DNA of 22,574 bases from Dechloromonas sp. (GTDB lineage Bacteria > Pseudomonadota > Gammaproteobacteria > Burkholderiales > Rhodocyclaceae), in contig JAFLDQ010000048.1 of the NCBI GenBank assembly GCA_017302355.1, positions 1 through 22,574 on the forward strand, in the 5' to 3' direction. This document shows positions 13,343-22,574 of this stretch, piece after piece (position 1 is the first letter of the stretch; each line of letters starts with the position of its first letter). A model generated the notes under the pieces. It made no database searches and had not been told where the DNA came from. It was given only the letters and a program-made list of their open reading frames with translations. The position numbers were made by a program, and so were the translations under genes.

Positions 13343-16210
13343 TCAACCATGATTCCCGCCCAGACAATCATCGGAAAGCAGAATTTCCGGTTGGCTGTGG
13401 CTGGCGGGGATGCCGGGGGCGGTGACGGGGTGCTGCCGGCGCAGTCGTTCGGCGACTTCGCCGTTGAGCGCGAGCAGTTGTTCGAGCAGGTCTTTCTTGG
13501 CGCTGAAACCGTAGGCGGCGAGGACGGCGGCGTCGAGCGCGGTGTGGGCGTCGCACAACGGGTTCCTGCCGGGCAGGTCGAGGCTGCGGTAGAGGGCGCG
13601 CAGTCCGCCGGGCAGGGTGGCGAGCGCCGCACTGCGGATGCGGCGGATTTCGCGGCCGGCGGCGGCGATGGCGTCGATTTGTTTTTCACTGGGCGCTTGC
13701 GGCCAGGGGAAGGTGTCGAAGACGGATTCGGCGCTGTAACGAAAACGCTCTGCAAGCTTGCCGCATTTGGCGACGAACCATTGCCAGTGGGCGGAAGATT
13801 GCAGGATGCCGAAGCTGTAATCGTCGGCGAAGGCGAATACCTGAATGAGATTGCTCGGCCGAATGGCTGACGAGGCGAAGATGAAGATCGGCCGCTTGGT
13901 GACATAGGCGCAGCACAGGTAACGCGGCAGCGGCTTGATGACCGATAGCATTTCCGGGCGGCCAAACGACAGCTGCCACCAGCGCGCCAGAAAAGCCTTG
14001 TGGTGCGAGCGCATCTTTCCGTCAGCGTCTTTGCCTTCTTCTGCCTTGCGCATGCGGTCGGGCAGCACGTTGGCCTTCACCCATTCGTGAGCGCCGGGGT
14101 AAGCCTCAGCCTGCAAGACATCGCGCTGCTCGAAATCCAGCACGAAGCGGTCGAGCACGGCACCGGTTAGGGCATCGACGCCATTGAGGTAGGGATGAAT
14201 GATTTCGGCAGAGCGGGCGTCGCGCGCAATGATCAAGGCGCGTTGCTCCGCTGACAGCAGGAAACCTTGATGGCCGAGCATTTGTCCGTTGAAGCAATGT
14301 TGTGGCCTGGTGTTGCATTCCAAAATCGCCGCTTTTCCGAGGTCGACCGCATCCGACAGCGCCGAGTTGATGTGCACGACTTCCCGGCAATCCAGATCGT
14401 AATCCTTGGCCCCGCGCTGTGCGGTCTTGAACCACAGGCGGCGTGTCTTCGGCAGCAGGGCGGGGTCCTGCGTCTTGACCCAGTTGGCGATGGAAACGTG
14501 CACGTTGGCTTCGCCGCTCCACGGCTGGTTGTCGACGGCGTCGATGACGGCGCCGTCGGCGCAGATGGCGTCGAGCCCGCCGATGCGCGAGGCGTTGTTG
14601 CGGATGTTCTGGGTGCCGACCAGCCCGGCGCGGCCGGCGACCGGGTCTTCCGCGGTGCACGGCGGCAGGTGGTCGTGGGCGCGGCGGAACCAGTGCACGC
14701 AGTAGTCGGCCATGCCCGGCACTTCCGGGTAGGCGCGGCGCACGGCTTTTACATAGTCGGCGCCGAGCAGGGGCTTCATCAGCTTGGCGCCGATGAAGGG
14801 CGGATTGCCGATGATGACGTCGACCTGCGGCCAGTCGGTGCGCTTGCCGTCAGGCCGGATCAGCGCGTCGCCGACGCTGAAGTTGGCGTCGAGGTTGTCG
14901 AGCGGCAAGGGGTTTTCGTTGACGTGGAGCTCGTCGATGGCGAGCTTGTGGGCGAGCATCATCGTCACCTTGGCGAGTTCGACGGCGAAGGGCTGGATGT
15001 CCATGCCGTGGAAGTTCTTGCTGGTGACGAAGCCGAACGGGCGCTGGGCGGCGTTGCGGCTGGCGAATTCGCCCATGCGCTCGTAGATGCGGGCTTCGAG
15101 CCGCTTGAGTTCGCGGTAGGCGATGTAGAGGAAGTTGCCGGAGCCGCAGGCGGGGTCGAGGACGCGGAAATTTTCCAGGCGCGCGAGCAGTTCTTCGAGG
15201 CGCTTGAGCGTTCTGGCGCTGTCGATCTGTTGCCGCCAGGGGTCGACGATGGTCGGCCCGACGATCTTCATGATGTCCGCCGGGCTGGTGAAGTGGGCGC
15301 CGAAGGCGTGGCGCTGCGCGCTGCCGAGCGAGTGCTCGAAGAGGGTGCCGAAGATTTCCGGGCGCACGTAGCGCCAGTCGAAACAGGCGGCATTCCGGAG
15401 CAGGTCGATTTCTTCGGCGTCGAGTTCGAGCCGCGCCGGTTCGCGGAAAAGACCGCCGTTGAAGTAGTCGACGCCCTTGAAGCGGCCGCCGCCGGTCTTG
15501 CCCGGCGTGTTCATTTCGACGAAGAGGGCGCCGATCAGGTCATAGCTCTTTTCCGGCGTGGCGCACTCGTCGAGCAGGCGGGCGAAAAAGTATTTGTCGA
15601 GCAGGCCGATGTCTTCGGCGAACAGGCACATCAGGCATTGCAGCACGAAGCGCTGGGCGAGGGCGGGGGCAACGCCGCGCCCGGCGAGGCGGTTGTAGAG
15701 CGTGGCGAGCAGGTCGGCGGCGGCGCGCGTGACCTGTTCGTGGTCGAACTGGAAGACCGGCGTTTCCGGTCTGGCGAAGAGGAAGGCGAGTGGCCCCCAG
15801 CGGTGCGGCAATTCGGCCAGTTTTAGCCGGTCGACCGGGGCATCCATCTGGGTTTCGAAGTCGAAGACCCAGAATTCGTCGAAATTGCACAGTACGACGT
15901 AGCGCGGCCGGCCGGGGACGAGGCGGGTCCAGTATTCGAAGGCCTGGCGGTAGTGCTTGCCGAGGTCGGCGCCGCGCTTCTTCATTTCGATGAGGACGAC
16001 CGGTTTCCACACCAGATCGGCGAAGGCGGTGCCGCCGCCGTCCTTCTTGACGCGCTCCTCGCAATTGGCGCCGGCTTCCTTGAGCCCGGCGTGGCCGCAG
16101 GCGCGGAACAGGTGGTCGAGGAAGATGGCGGCTTCGCCCTTCTCGTCGCCCTTGAGGTGGGCAGCGCACCAGTCAACGAAGGTTTGCAGTCGGGTTTCGC
16201 GGTCGGTCAT
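13343..16210 (-). CDS. Type IIL restriction-modification enzyme, MmeI family (nuclease-methylase fusion)
   Basis: 955 residues (MmeI has 919). The N-terminal nuclease has Asp65, Glu75 and Lys77, exactly the D-x9-E-x-K spacing of MmeI (D70...E80-x-K82). A helical linker runs to about 300. An adenine-N6 methylase follows, with motif I LDPACGSGNF at 351-360 and motif IV NPPF at 469-472. The rest (about 530-900) should be the target-recognition domain and C-terminal helices. Such enzymes cut about 20 bases from their site and methylate one strand of it, so restriction and protection are one protein needing AdoMet. The recognition sequence cannot be read off here. ATG 16210 has only a weak ribosome-binding site; a TATAAT box lies upstream. 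Confidence 0.92.
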   Translation of the reverse strand: MTDRETRLQTFVDWCAAHLKGDEKGEAAIFLDHLFRACGHAGLKEAGANCEERVKKDGGGTAFADLVWKPVVLIEMKKRGADLGKHYRQAFEYWTRLVPGRPRYVVLCNFDEFWVFDFETQMDAPVDRLKLAELPHRWGPLAFLFARPETPVFQFDHEQVTRAAADLLATLYNRLAGRGVAPALAQRFVLQCLMCLFAEDIGLLDKYFFARLLDECATPEKSYDLIGALFVEMNTPGKTGGGRFKGVDYFNGGLFREPARLELDAEEIDLLRNAACFDWRYVRPEIFGTLFEHSLGSAQRHAFGAHFTSPADIMKIVGPTIVDPWRQQIDSARTLKRLEELLARLENFRVLDPACGSGNFLYIAYRELKRLEARIYERMGEFASRNAAQRPFGFVTSKNFHGMDIQPFAVELAKVTMMLAHKLAIDELHVNENPLPLDNLDANFSVGDALIRPDGKRTDWPQVDVIIGNPPFIGAKLMKPLLGADYVKAVRRAYPEVPGMADYCVHWFRRAHDHLPPCTAEDPVAGRAGLVGTQNIRNNASRIGGLDAICADGAVIDAVDNQPWSGEANVHVSIANWVKTQDPALLPKTRRLWFKTAQRGAKDYDLDCREVVHINSALSDAVDLGKAAILECNTRPQHCFNGQMLGHQGFLLSAEQRALIIARDARSAEIIHPYLNGVDALTGAVLDRFVLDFEQRDVLQAEAYPGAHEWVKANVLPDRMRKAEEGKDADGKMRSHHKAFLARWWQLSFGRPEMLSVIKPLPRYLCCAYVTKRPIFIFASSAIRPSNLIQVFAFADDYSFGILQSSAHWQWFVAKCGKLAERFRYSAESVFDTFPWPQAPSEKQIDAIAAAGREIRRIRSAALATLPGGLRALYRSLDLPGRNPLCDAHTALDAAVLAAYGFSAKKDLLEQLLALNGEVAERLRRQHPVTAPGIPASHSQPEILLSDDCLGGNHG

Positions 16211-16596
16211 CTCGGGCGCCGTCGGTGCTCATGCGGAGTGCATGGCCGGGAATTATAGCGCCTGCAGGGGGCGCTCCGCGGGCGGGTCGCCGGCAGCGGC
16301 GTGGCGGGTGGTGCGGCAATGGGCGCGGCGGCGGGCGGCGGCCTGGGGCTGTTGCGGTCAACGGCGCTTGCGGGGCCGAATTGCCCGGCGGCAGCCGCCG
16401 AGCCTGGCACACCGGCGACACCTCGCCTTGCGACGGGTCACGGATCGCCGGTTGCTGGCGAGGGGTCTCGCATGCACTGTTCCCGCGGCCGGAAAAGCGC
16501 TATCGTTGGCGCTCAGCGGCGCGCCGCCGGTTGCGGTTTCCGGGCCGGTCAGGGGATGTGCCGGCCTGCAGGTCTTGCTGAGGGGGAGATTCGGGG
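16211..16596. other. 386-base divergent intergenic region
   Basis: It separates the minus-strand restriction-modification gene from the plus-strand lipoprotein operon, so promoters for both should lie here. I see the TATAAT for the minus strand near 16252. Toward the plus side there is a long GC-rich stretch with no clear -35/-10 pair, ending in AGGGGGAG about 8 bases before ATG 16597. Short open frames here show no recognisable protein features. Confidence 0.6.
16252..16257 (-). promoter_or_regulatory. -10 box (TATAAT) for the restriction-modification gene
   Basis: The minus strand reads TATAAT, a perfect sigma-70 -10 hexamer, about 42 bases upstream of ATG 16210 and isolated in GC-rich DNA. 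The expected -35 position (about 16275-16280) reads CGCGGA, a poor match, so an activator or weak constitutive expression is possible. A 6-bp stem (AGCGCC / GGCGCT, 16257-16275) overlaps it. Confidence 0.5.
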
Positions 16597-17163
16597 ATGC
16601 GAGTTCAGGATAGCCGGTCGATCGCCCATTGCCGGCGCCGACTGGCGCTGGTCACGGCGCTTCTTGCCGGAGCTTGCAGCCAGCCGCCGACGCCGGCGGC
16701 GGCGCCCGGCGCAACCGGGGAGATCCGCCATTTCACCGGCGCCTGGTCATTCACCGGCAACCGCCAGCTCATGCAACTGGGAGGCCGCGACCAGGCGGGA
16801 ATCTTCTCGGTCAGCGGTTCGTTGCTGCTCGCCGGACGGGAGCGTCCGGCGCTCGGCTTCCGCGCCGAGATCATCGGCTTTTCGGACAGCCGGACGGGGA
16901 TGGTCGGACGCGGCGTGTGGATCGACCAGCGCGGCGACAAGGCGTTCAGCGAGCTGAGCGGCGAATCGGCGCTTCCCGGACATTCGCTCCAGGGCCGCTT
17001 CACCGGGGGAACCGGCCGTTACGCCGGCGTCACCGGCGAATACACCTTCACCTGGCAGCGGCTGGTGGAAAGCGAGGATGGCGTCAGCGGACGGGTGAGC
17101 GACCTTGCCGGCTGGGCGCGTCTGGCCGCGCCGGCTTCACCCGCCCAGGGAGGCCCGAAATGA
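16597..17163 (+). CDS. Lipoprotein, possible AOC/dirigent-like beta barrel
   Basis: 188 residues. The N-terminus is a lipoprotein-type signal: basic CRRR at 12-15, hydrophobic LALVTALLAGA and a candidate lipobox with lipidated Cys27 (AGAC). A Pro/Ala-rich linker follows. From about 45 to 180 the chain is beta-rich and glycine-rich, with repeated F/Y-x-G patterns. FTGGTGRYAGVTGEYTF near 134-151 resembles the GGTGxYxGAxG signature of allene-oxide-cyclase/dirigent-like barrels; this is pattern memory, not a search result. AGGGGGAG precedes ATG 16597. The stop overlaps the start of the DASS transporter as ATGA, so the two are translationally coupled and may act together. Confidence 0.7.
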   Translation: MRVQDSRSIAHCRRRLALVTALLAGACSQPPTPAAAPGATGEIRHFTGAWSFTGNRQLMQLGGRDQAGIFSVSGSLLLAGRERPALGFRAEIIGFSDSRTGMVGRGVWIDQRGDKAFSELSGESALPGHSLQGRFTGGTGRYAGVTGEYTFTWQRLVESEDGVSGRVSDLAGWARLAAPASPAQGGPK

Positions 17164-18572
17164 ATGCACCCGCTTCCCGGTTCCGCGAAACCGTGAAGGC
17201 GCTGGCGCCGTTCGCGCTGGCCCTCGGCATCTGGTTCGCGCCGATTCCCGAGGGGCTGACGCGCGAGGCCTGGCACCTGTTCGCGATCTTTGCCGCGGCG
17301 ATCTTCGCCGTCATCATCAATGCCTTTCCGCTGCTGACCGCGGCGCTGCTCGCCGGCGCCTTCGCGGTGCTCAGCGAGACGGTCGATCCGGCCAAGGTCT
17401 TTGCCGGCTTCGCCAACCAGAGCGTGCTGCTTGTCGTCGTCGCCTTCCTCGTCGCGCAGGCGGTGGTCAAGTGTGGCCTTGGCCGGCGCATCGCCCTGTG
17501 CGTGGTGGCGGTCTTCGGCCGGTCGACGCTCGGACTGGCCTACAGCATTTTTCTCACCGACGCCCTGATCGCCCCCGGTTTCCCGAGCAACACCGCGCGG
17601 GGCGGCGTCCTCTTCCCGATCATCCTGTCGCTTGCGCAGGGCGCCGGCTCGCGTCCCGAGGAGGAGAGCGGGCGGCGGCTCGGCGGTTACCTCATGTTCT
17701 GCGGCATGGCCAGCCTCAGCGTTTCGTCGGCGCTGTGGCTGACCGCGACCTCGGCCAATCCGATCGGCGTCTCGCTGGCGGCGGAGAAGGGGCTGCAGGT
17801 GAACTTCGGCACCTGGCTGCTCGTCGCTTCGCTGCCGGCGCTGTGCGCGATCGCGCTGCTGCCCTATTTTCTCTACCGCGTCTTCCCGCCCGGAGTGACC
17901 GCCACACCCGACGCGCCGCGCGCGGCGCGCGCGGCGCTGGGCGAGATGGGGCCGCTGGCGCGCGACGAGTGGATCACCGCCATCGTCTTCGCTCTGATGA
18001 TCTTCGCCTGGATCTTCGCCGGAACCTTCAACCTCAGCCTGGCCGGCGTGGCCATCGCCGGGCTTGGGCTGCTGCTGGCATTCAGGGTGCTGACCCTCGA
18101 CGACATCTACCTGCAGGGCGGAACGCTGGCGACCTTCCTCTGGCTGGCGGTGCTTTTCGCCCTCAGCGGGCAGCTCAACGAGATGGGCTTCATGGGCTAC
18201 GTCGGCGAGCGCCTGGCCTTGATGCTCGCCGGGCTGGCGTGGCCGGCTGCCTACGTCGTTCTTCTGCTGCTCTACGTCGCCATGCACTACATGTTCGTCA
18301 GCCAGTCGGCGCAGGTGCTGGCGCTGCTCGGCGTCTTTCTCGATGTCGGGGTCAAGACCGGCGTCCCGGTCAGCCTGATGGCGTTCGCGCTGCTCTTCGC
18401 CAGCAGCTATTTCTCGACCCTGACGCCGCAGGGGGGCAGCCAGAATGTCATCTTCGTCGCCAGCGGCTACCTGACGCAGGGCGAGTTGTACCGTCTCGGG
18501 CTGCTGGCGACGGCCTTTTGCACGCTGGTGTTCCTGCTGATCGGGACGCCCTGGGTGCTCTGGGTCGGCTGA
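17160..18572 (+). CDS. DASS (SLC13) divalent anion transporter
   Basis: 470 residues from ATG 17160, preceded by GGGAGG; longer in-frame extensions cross the lipoprotein gene and are rejected. About 11-13 hydrophobic segments. The first helix-hairpin tip carries the substrate/sodium motif SNTARGG at 143-149. ATSANPIG near 196-203 and the second hairpin FSTLTPQGGSQ near 435-445 complete the DASS pattern. The family moves C4-dicarboxylates, 2-oxoglutarate, citrate or related anions by sodium symport or by exchange. Being next to aspartate ammonia-lyase and a Dcu carrier makes a C4-dicarboxylate or aspartate substrate likely. Start overlaps the lipoprotein stop by 4 bases. Confidence 0.88.
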   Translation: MNAPASRFRETVKALAPFALALGIWFAPIPEGLTREAWHLFAIFAAAIFAVIINAFPLLTAALLAGAFAVLSETVDPAKVFAGFANQSVLLVVVAFLVAQAVVKCGLGRRIALCVVAVFGRSTLGLAYSIFLTDALIAPGFPSNTARGGVLFPIILSLAQGAGSRPEEESGRRLGGYLMFCGMASLSVSSALWLTATSANPIGVSLAAEKGLQVNFGTWLLVASLPALCAIALLPYFLYRVFPPGVTATPDAPRAARAALGEMGPLARDEWITAIVFALMIFAWIFAGTFNLSLAGVAIAGLGLLLAFRVLTLDDIYLQGGTLATFLWLAVLFALSGQLNEMGFMGYVGERLALMLAGLAWPAAYVVLLLLYVAMHYMFVSQSAQVLALLGVFLDVGVKTGVPVSLMAFALLFASSYFSTLTPQGGSQNVIFVASGYLTQGELYRLGLLATAFCTLVFLLIGTPWVLWVG

Positions 18573-18611
18573 ACGGCGCCGGAGGTTCACGATTTCACGA
18601 AAGGATCGGAC

Positions 18612-20009
<1,398 letters not shown>

Positions 20010-20102
20010 CCACTCGCGACGGGGCGGCAGTCCCGATCGGTTTTCCGGCGGACCGGGCGGCGACCCGGCTGCCCTGATGTTGCGGCAGCGAGGGGAGGCA
20101 TC

Positions 20103-21428
20103 ATGACCACGACGATTTTTCTGCAATTTGCGGTAGTGCTCGCGGCAATCTGGATGGGCGCCCGCTACAGCGGCGTCGGACTCGGACTCTGGGGGGCGGT
20201 CGGCCTGCTGGTGCTGGTCGTCGGCTTCGGGGTCACGCCGACCTCGCCGCCGATCGACGTCATGCTGATCATCCTGGCGGTGATCATGGCCGCCTCGGTG
20301 ATGGACGCCGCGGGCGGGATCGACTTTCTCGTCCGCGTCGCCGAGCGGATCATCCGCGCCAACCCGAAGTACGTCACCATCGTTGCCCCGTTGACGACGT
20401 GGAGCTTCACCTTCGTCGCCGGCACCGGACACATCGTCTACCCGCTGCTGCCGGTGATCCACGAGACCGCGCACCAGAGCGGCATCCGTCCCGAGCGGCC
20501 GATGGCGATCGCGACCATCGCCTCGCAACAGGCGATCACCGCCAGCCCGGTTGCCGCGGCGACGGCGGCGATGATCGGCCTTTTCGCCGAAAAGGGGCTG
20601 ACCCAGTGGGGGCTGCCCGAGATCCTGATGATCTGCGTGCCGGCGACGCTGATCGGTGTGGTGGCGGGCGCCATCGTCTCGATGTTTCTCGGCAAGGACC
20701 TGAACGACGATCCCGAATATCAGGCGCGCCTGGCAGCCGGCAAGATACCGGCGCCGCAGCCAGCGGGCGAGCGAGCGCCGCTGAAACCGGCGGCCAGGCT
20801 ATCCGCGTATTTCTTCCTGAGCGGGGTCGCGCTGGTCGTACTGTTCGGCTTTTTCCCCGAATTGCGCAAGCTGCCGGGCGCCAAGAGCCCCCTCGGCATG
20901 CCGATCGTCATCGAAATCGTCATGATGGCGGTCGCCGCGATCATGCTCATGGCAACGAAGGTGAATGTCGATGAAGTGCCCAGGACCGCGACGCTGCGCG
21001 CCGGGGTCGTGGCGGTGATCGGCATTTTCGGGCTGGCCTGGCTCGGCGACAGCTTCATCGCCGCGCACAAGGATGTCATCGTGCCAGCCATCGGCCACTG
21101 GGCCGAAGCCGCGCCGTGGACCTTCGCCTTCGGCCTCTTCTTCGCTTCCGTGCTCCTCTACAGCCAGGCGGCGACGACGCGGGCGCTGATGCCGCTCGGC
21201 ATTGCCCTCGGCATTCCACCGCAATTCCTGATCGCCATGTTTCCCTCGGTCAACGGCTACTTCTTCATCCCGACCTATGGCTCTCTGATCGCCGCGATCA
21301 ACTTCGACCTGTCGGGGACCACCAGGATCGGCAAGTACGTTGTGAACCATTCGTTCATGATTCCCGGCCTCGTCGCGACTTCGGTGGCGGTGACCGCCGG
21401 CCTGCTGCTGGCGCGGGTCATGTTCTGA
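20103..21428 (+). CDS. Anaerobic C4-dicarboxylate transporter, DcuA/DcuB family
   Basis: 441 residues, about ten hydrophobic segments, and the family's length. Hallmarks: [69 protein letters not shown] and [23 protein letters not shown] and RPERPM resemble E. coli DcuB more, while YSQAAT-ALMP resembles DcuA, so I do not choose one. The family exchanges fumarate, malate or aspartate for succinate during anaerobic growth. GGGGAGG lies just before ATG 20103. The 93-base gap after aspA contains a small hairpin (CCGGG/CCCGG at 20053-20068). Its 3' end overlaps the convergent mnmC fragment by 11 bases. Confidence 0.92.
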   Translation: MTTTIFLQFAVVLAAIWMGARYSGVGLGLWGAVGLLVLVVGFGVTPTSPPIDVMLIILAVIMAASVMDAAGGIDFLVRVAERIIRANPKYVTIVAPLTTWSFTFVAGTGHIVYPLLPVIHETAHQSGIRPERPMAIATIASQQAITASPVAAATAAMIGLFAEKGLTQWGLPEILMICVPATLIGVVAGAIVSMFLGKDLNDDPEYQARLAAGKIPAPQPAGERAPLKPAARLSAYFFLSGVALVVLFGFFPELRKLPGAKSPLGMPIVIEIVMMAVAAIMLMATKVNVDEVPRTATLRAGVVAVIGIFGLAWLGDSFIAAHKDVIVPAIGHWAEAAPWTFAFGLFFASVLLYSQAATTRALMPLGIALGIPPQFLIAMFPSVNGYFFIPTYGSLIAAINFDLSGTTRIGKYVVNHSFMIPGLVATSVAVTAGLLLARVMF

Positions 21429-22290
21429 CCGGGCGGCGGGCGCCGCGAACGAGGAAGCGGCCGGGATCGAGCGCATCGACCAGGTCGCGCTCCAGCGGCA
21501 GCGGGTCGCCCTCGATGCAGCTGACCAGCAGGTCGGCCATCAGCGCCGACCAGGCGATGCCGCGCGTGCCGTACCCCTGGGCGCACCACAGGCCGGGCTG
21601 CCGGGGCAGGCCGTGCAGACGGCTGTTGACGCCGGCGGCGACGTCTGCCGGGACCGGCCCGACGATGGGCAGGCGGTCGGGCGACATCGGCCGGAAGCCG
21701 ACGCGGCCATGCAGCGTCGCGGGGTCGATGCCGGCCGCGAAGCCGGACAGGGTCAGGCGCAGGCGGGCGAGGTTATCGCCGTGGTCGGCCACACGCTCGC
21801 CGGCTTCGTCGTCATCGTAGGACAGCGAGGCGCCGATCAGCCGGATGCCGTCGATTTCCGGCATGGCGTAGCCGATCTGGAAGAGCACGATATCGAGCGG
21901 CGGCGTCGCCGCGGCCGGCAGGTGGCTGACCTGGCCGCGCGCCGCGCGCTGCGGCAGCCAGGCGAGTTGTGCGAAGCGCGGGGCGGCGGCGCCGCTGGCC
22001 ATGACCAGCACCGGAGCTTCGGCCAGCACCTTGCCGGCGGCGTCGAGGGCACGCCAGCCGGTATTTGCCCCGTCTTTTGCCTTCTCCAGCCGGTCGACCG
22101 CAGCGTTCATGTGCACGGTGATCCGCTCGGGAAAGGCGGCCAGCGCCGCCCTGCACAGCGCGGGCGGCTGTACCCAGCCGCCGCCCGGGAAGTGCCAGCC
22201 GCCGGTGCTCACCGGCCAGCCGATCAAGCGGCTGGCTTCGTCGGCGCTGACGTAGCGCAAGACCTCCTCCGGCCAGCCGAGCGCGGCGTG
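21418..22290 (-). CDS. mnmC: MnmC C-terminal FAD-dependent oxidase domain, fragment
   Basis: About 290 residues are visible, ending at TGA 21418-21420. The N-terminal methyltransferase domain and the FAD-binding GxGxxG fold are missing because the gene runs into join 2. Visible features of the DAO-type domain of Mnm[30 protein letters not shown], then [38 protein letters not shown], and [23 protein letters not shown] near the end. MnmC removes the carboxymethyl group from cmnm5(s2)U34 in tRNA and then methylates it. Open sequence beyond 22290 on this strand is foreign and should not be translated as part of this protein. Confidence 0.85.
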   Translation of the reverse strand, partial: HAALGWPEEVLRYVSADEASRLIGWPVSTGGWHFPGGGWVQPPALCRAALAAFPERITVHMNAAVDRLEKAKDGANTGWRALDAAGKVLAEAPVLVMASGAAAPRFAQLAWLPQRAARGQVSHLPAAATPPLDIVLFQIGYAMPEIDGIRLIGASLSYDDDEAGERVADHGDNLARLRLTLSGFAAGIDPATLHGRVGFRPMSPDRLPIVGPVPADVAAGVNSRLHGLPRQPGLWCAQGYGTRGIAWSALMADLLVSCIEGDPLPLERDLVDALDPGRFLVRGARRPVRT

Positions 22291-22296
22291 GGGTTC
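22285..22296. other. Reading-frame break (join 2)
   Basis: mnmC (minus strand) stops resembling its family here, in mid-protein. A plus-strand carbamoyltransferase frame begins resembling its family at the same place, also in mid-protein. No mobile-element sequence or repeat is visible. A second chimeric join is the simplest reading. Confidence 0.7.
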
Positions 22297-22574
22297 ACGC
22301 TGGATACGCGCTATTTCAGGCACCACCGGGAGCGGATTGCCTTCGACTGGGAAGATGGTTCGCCCACCTTTGCGCGGCTGTATTCCGACGAGTTGATCGA
22401 GTTGCTGGGCCCGCCCAGGGATCCCAAGGCCCCGGTGGAACAGGTGCACAAGGACCTTGCGCGCTCGGTGCAGCACGTATTCGAGGAGTGCTATCTCTCG
22501 ATGATCAATGCGCTAGCCAGTTTGTACGATACCGATGCGCTGGTGGTTGCCGGCGGCTGGGTGCTGAAGTTCAT
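22291..22574 (+). CDS. Carbamoyltransferase (NodU/CmcH family), internal fragment
   Basis: About 94 residues in one open frame, with no start or stop inside the window. The frame shows family features: [38 protein letters not shown], a [14 protein letters not shown] segment and DALVVAGG. These match the middle of NodU/CmcH-type O-carbamoyltransferases, which transfer carbamoyl from carbamoyl phosphate to sugars, antibiotics or capsule precursors. The next residues (WVLKF) depart from the usual CAMNS or VALNS after GG, which may mean poor sequence at the window edge. Both ends are cut: the left by join 2, the right by the window. Confidence 0.75.

Noticed and set aside
14267..15826. 519-codon plus-strand frame inside the restriction-modification gene
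   Set aside because: Val/Glu/Gly/Asp-rich antisense shadow of a gene with conserved nuclease and methylase motifs in the correct frame.
22291..22476. 62-codon N-terminal extension of the mnmC fragment
   Set aside because: It is antisense to carbamoyltransferase codons beyond join 2 and shows no MnmC similarity.

Overview
The window looks like three unrelated DNA segments joined end to end. Positions 1 to about 3960 are AT-rich, with A/T-ending codons. About 3960 to 22290 is strongly GC-rich, with G/C-ending codons. The last ~285 bases are GC-rich but carry the inside of a different gene. At both joins the genes on either side are cut in mid-reading-frame, which fits a chimeric metagenomic contig better than a natural insertion. 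From gene content and codon use I infer a Bdellovibrio-like or other AT-rich proteobacterium for the left part and a betaproteobacterium of the Rhodocyclales type (Accumulibacter/Dechloromonas-like) for the main part. Neither was tested by a search.

Left segment (1-3960): the 3' part of a PHP-domain phosphoesterase is followed by a small [2Fe-2S] protein that seems to start at CTG. The remaining genes are on the minus strand and form a compact cytochrome c maturation operon. It reads, in transcription order, a truncated membrane protein, ccmA, ccmB, ccmC, a 37-residue ccmD and a four-helix membrane protein. Together CcmABCD move and present heme for c-type cytochrome assembly.

Main segment, part one (3960-10645, plus strand): a membrane sensor histidine kinase with its N-terminus at the join, a ZapE/AFG1 ATPase and a tandem HD / HD-GYP protein are closely packed and probably co-transcribed. 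An AmpG/RhtX-type MFS permease and a secreted protein with a cysteine-rich tail follow. A hairpin terminator at 10622-10645 closes the run and also serves the convergent metY.

Main segment, part two (10664-16257, minus strand): a defense and addiction island. A single-polypeptide MmeI-type restriction-modification enzyme is followed by ccdAB and an AbrB/PIN toxin-antitoxin pair, and then directly by the methionine gene metY. Palindromes and repeats that look like autoregulatory operators sit in front of both toxin-antitoxin pairs.

Main segment, part three (16597-21428, plus strand): a C4-dicarboxylate/aspartate module. A lipoprotein is translationally coupled to a DASS-family anion transporter, followed by aspartate ammonia-lyase and a DcuA/DcuB antiporter. 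These could import aspartate, release fumarate and ammonia, and exchange C4-dicarboxylates. A convergent 3' fragment of MnmC then runs into the second join. The last bases encode the inside of a NodU/CmcH-type carbamoyltransferase.

I saw no rRNA, tRNA, CRISPR array or insertion sequence.
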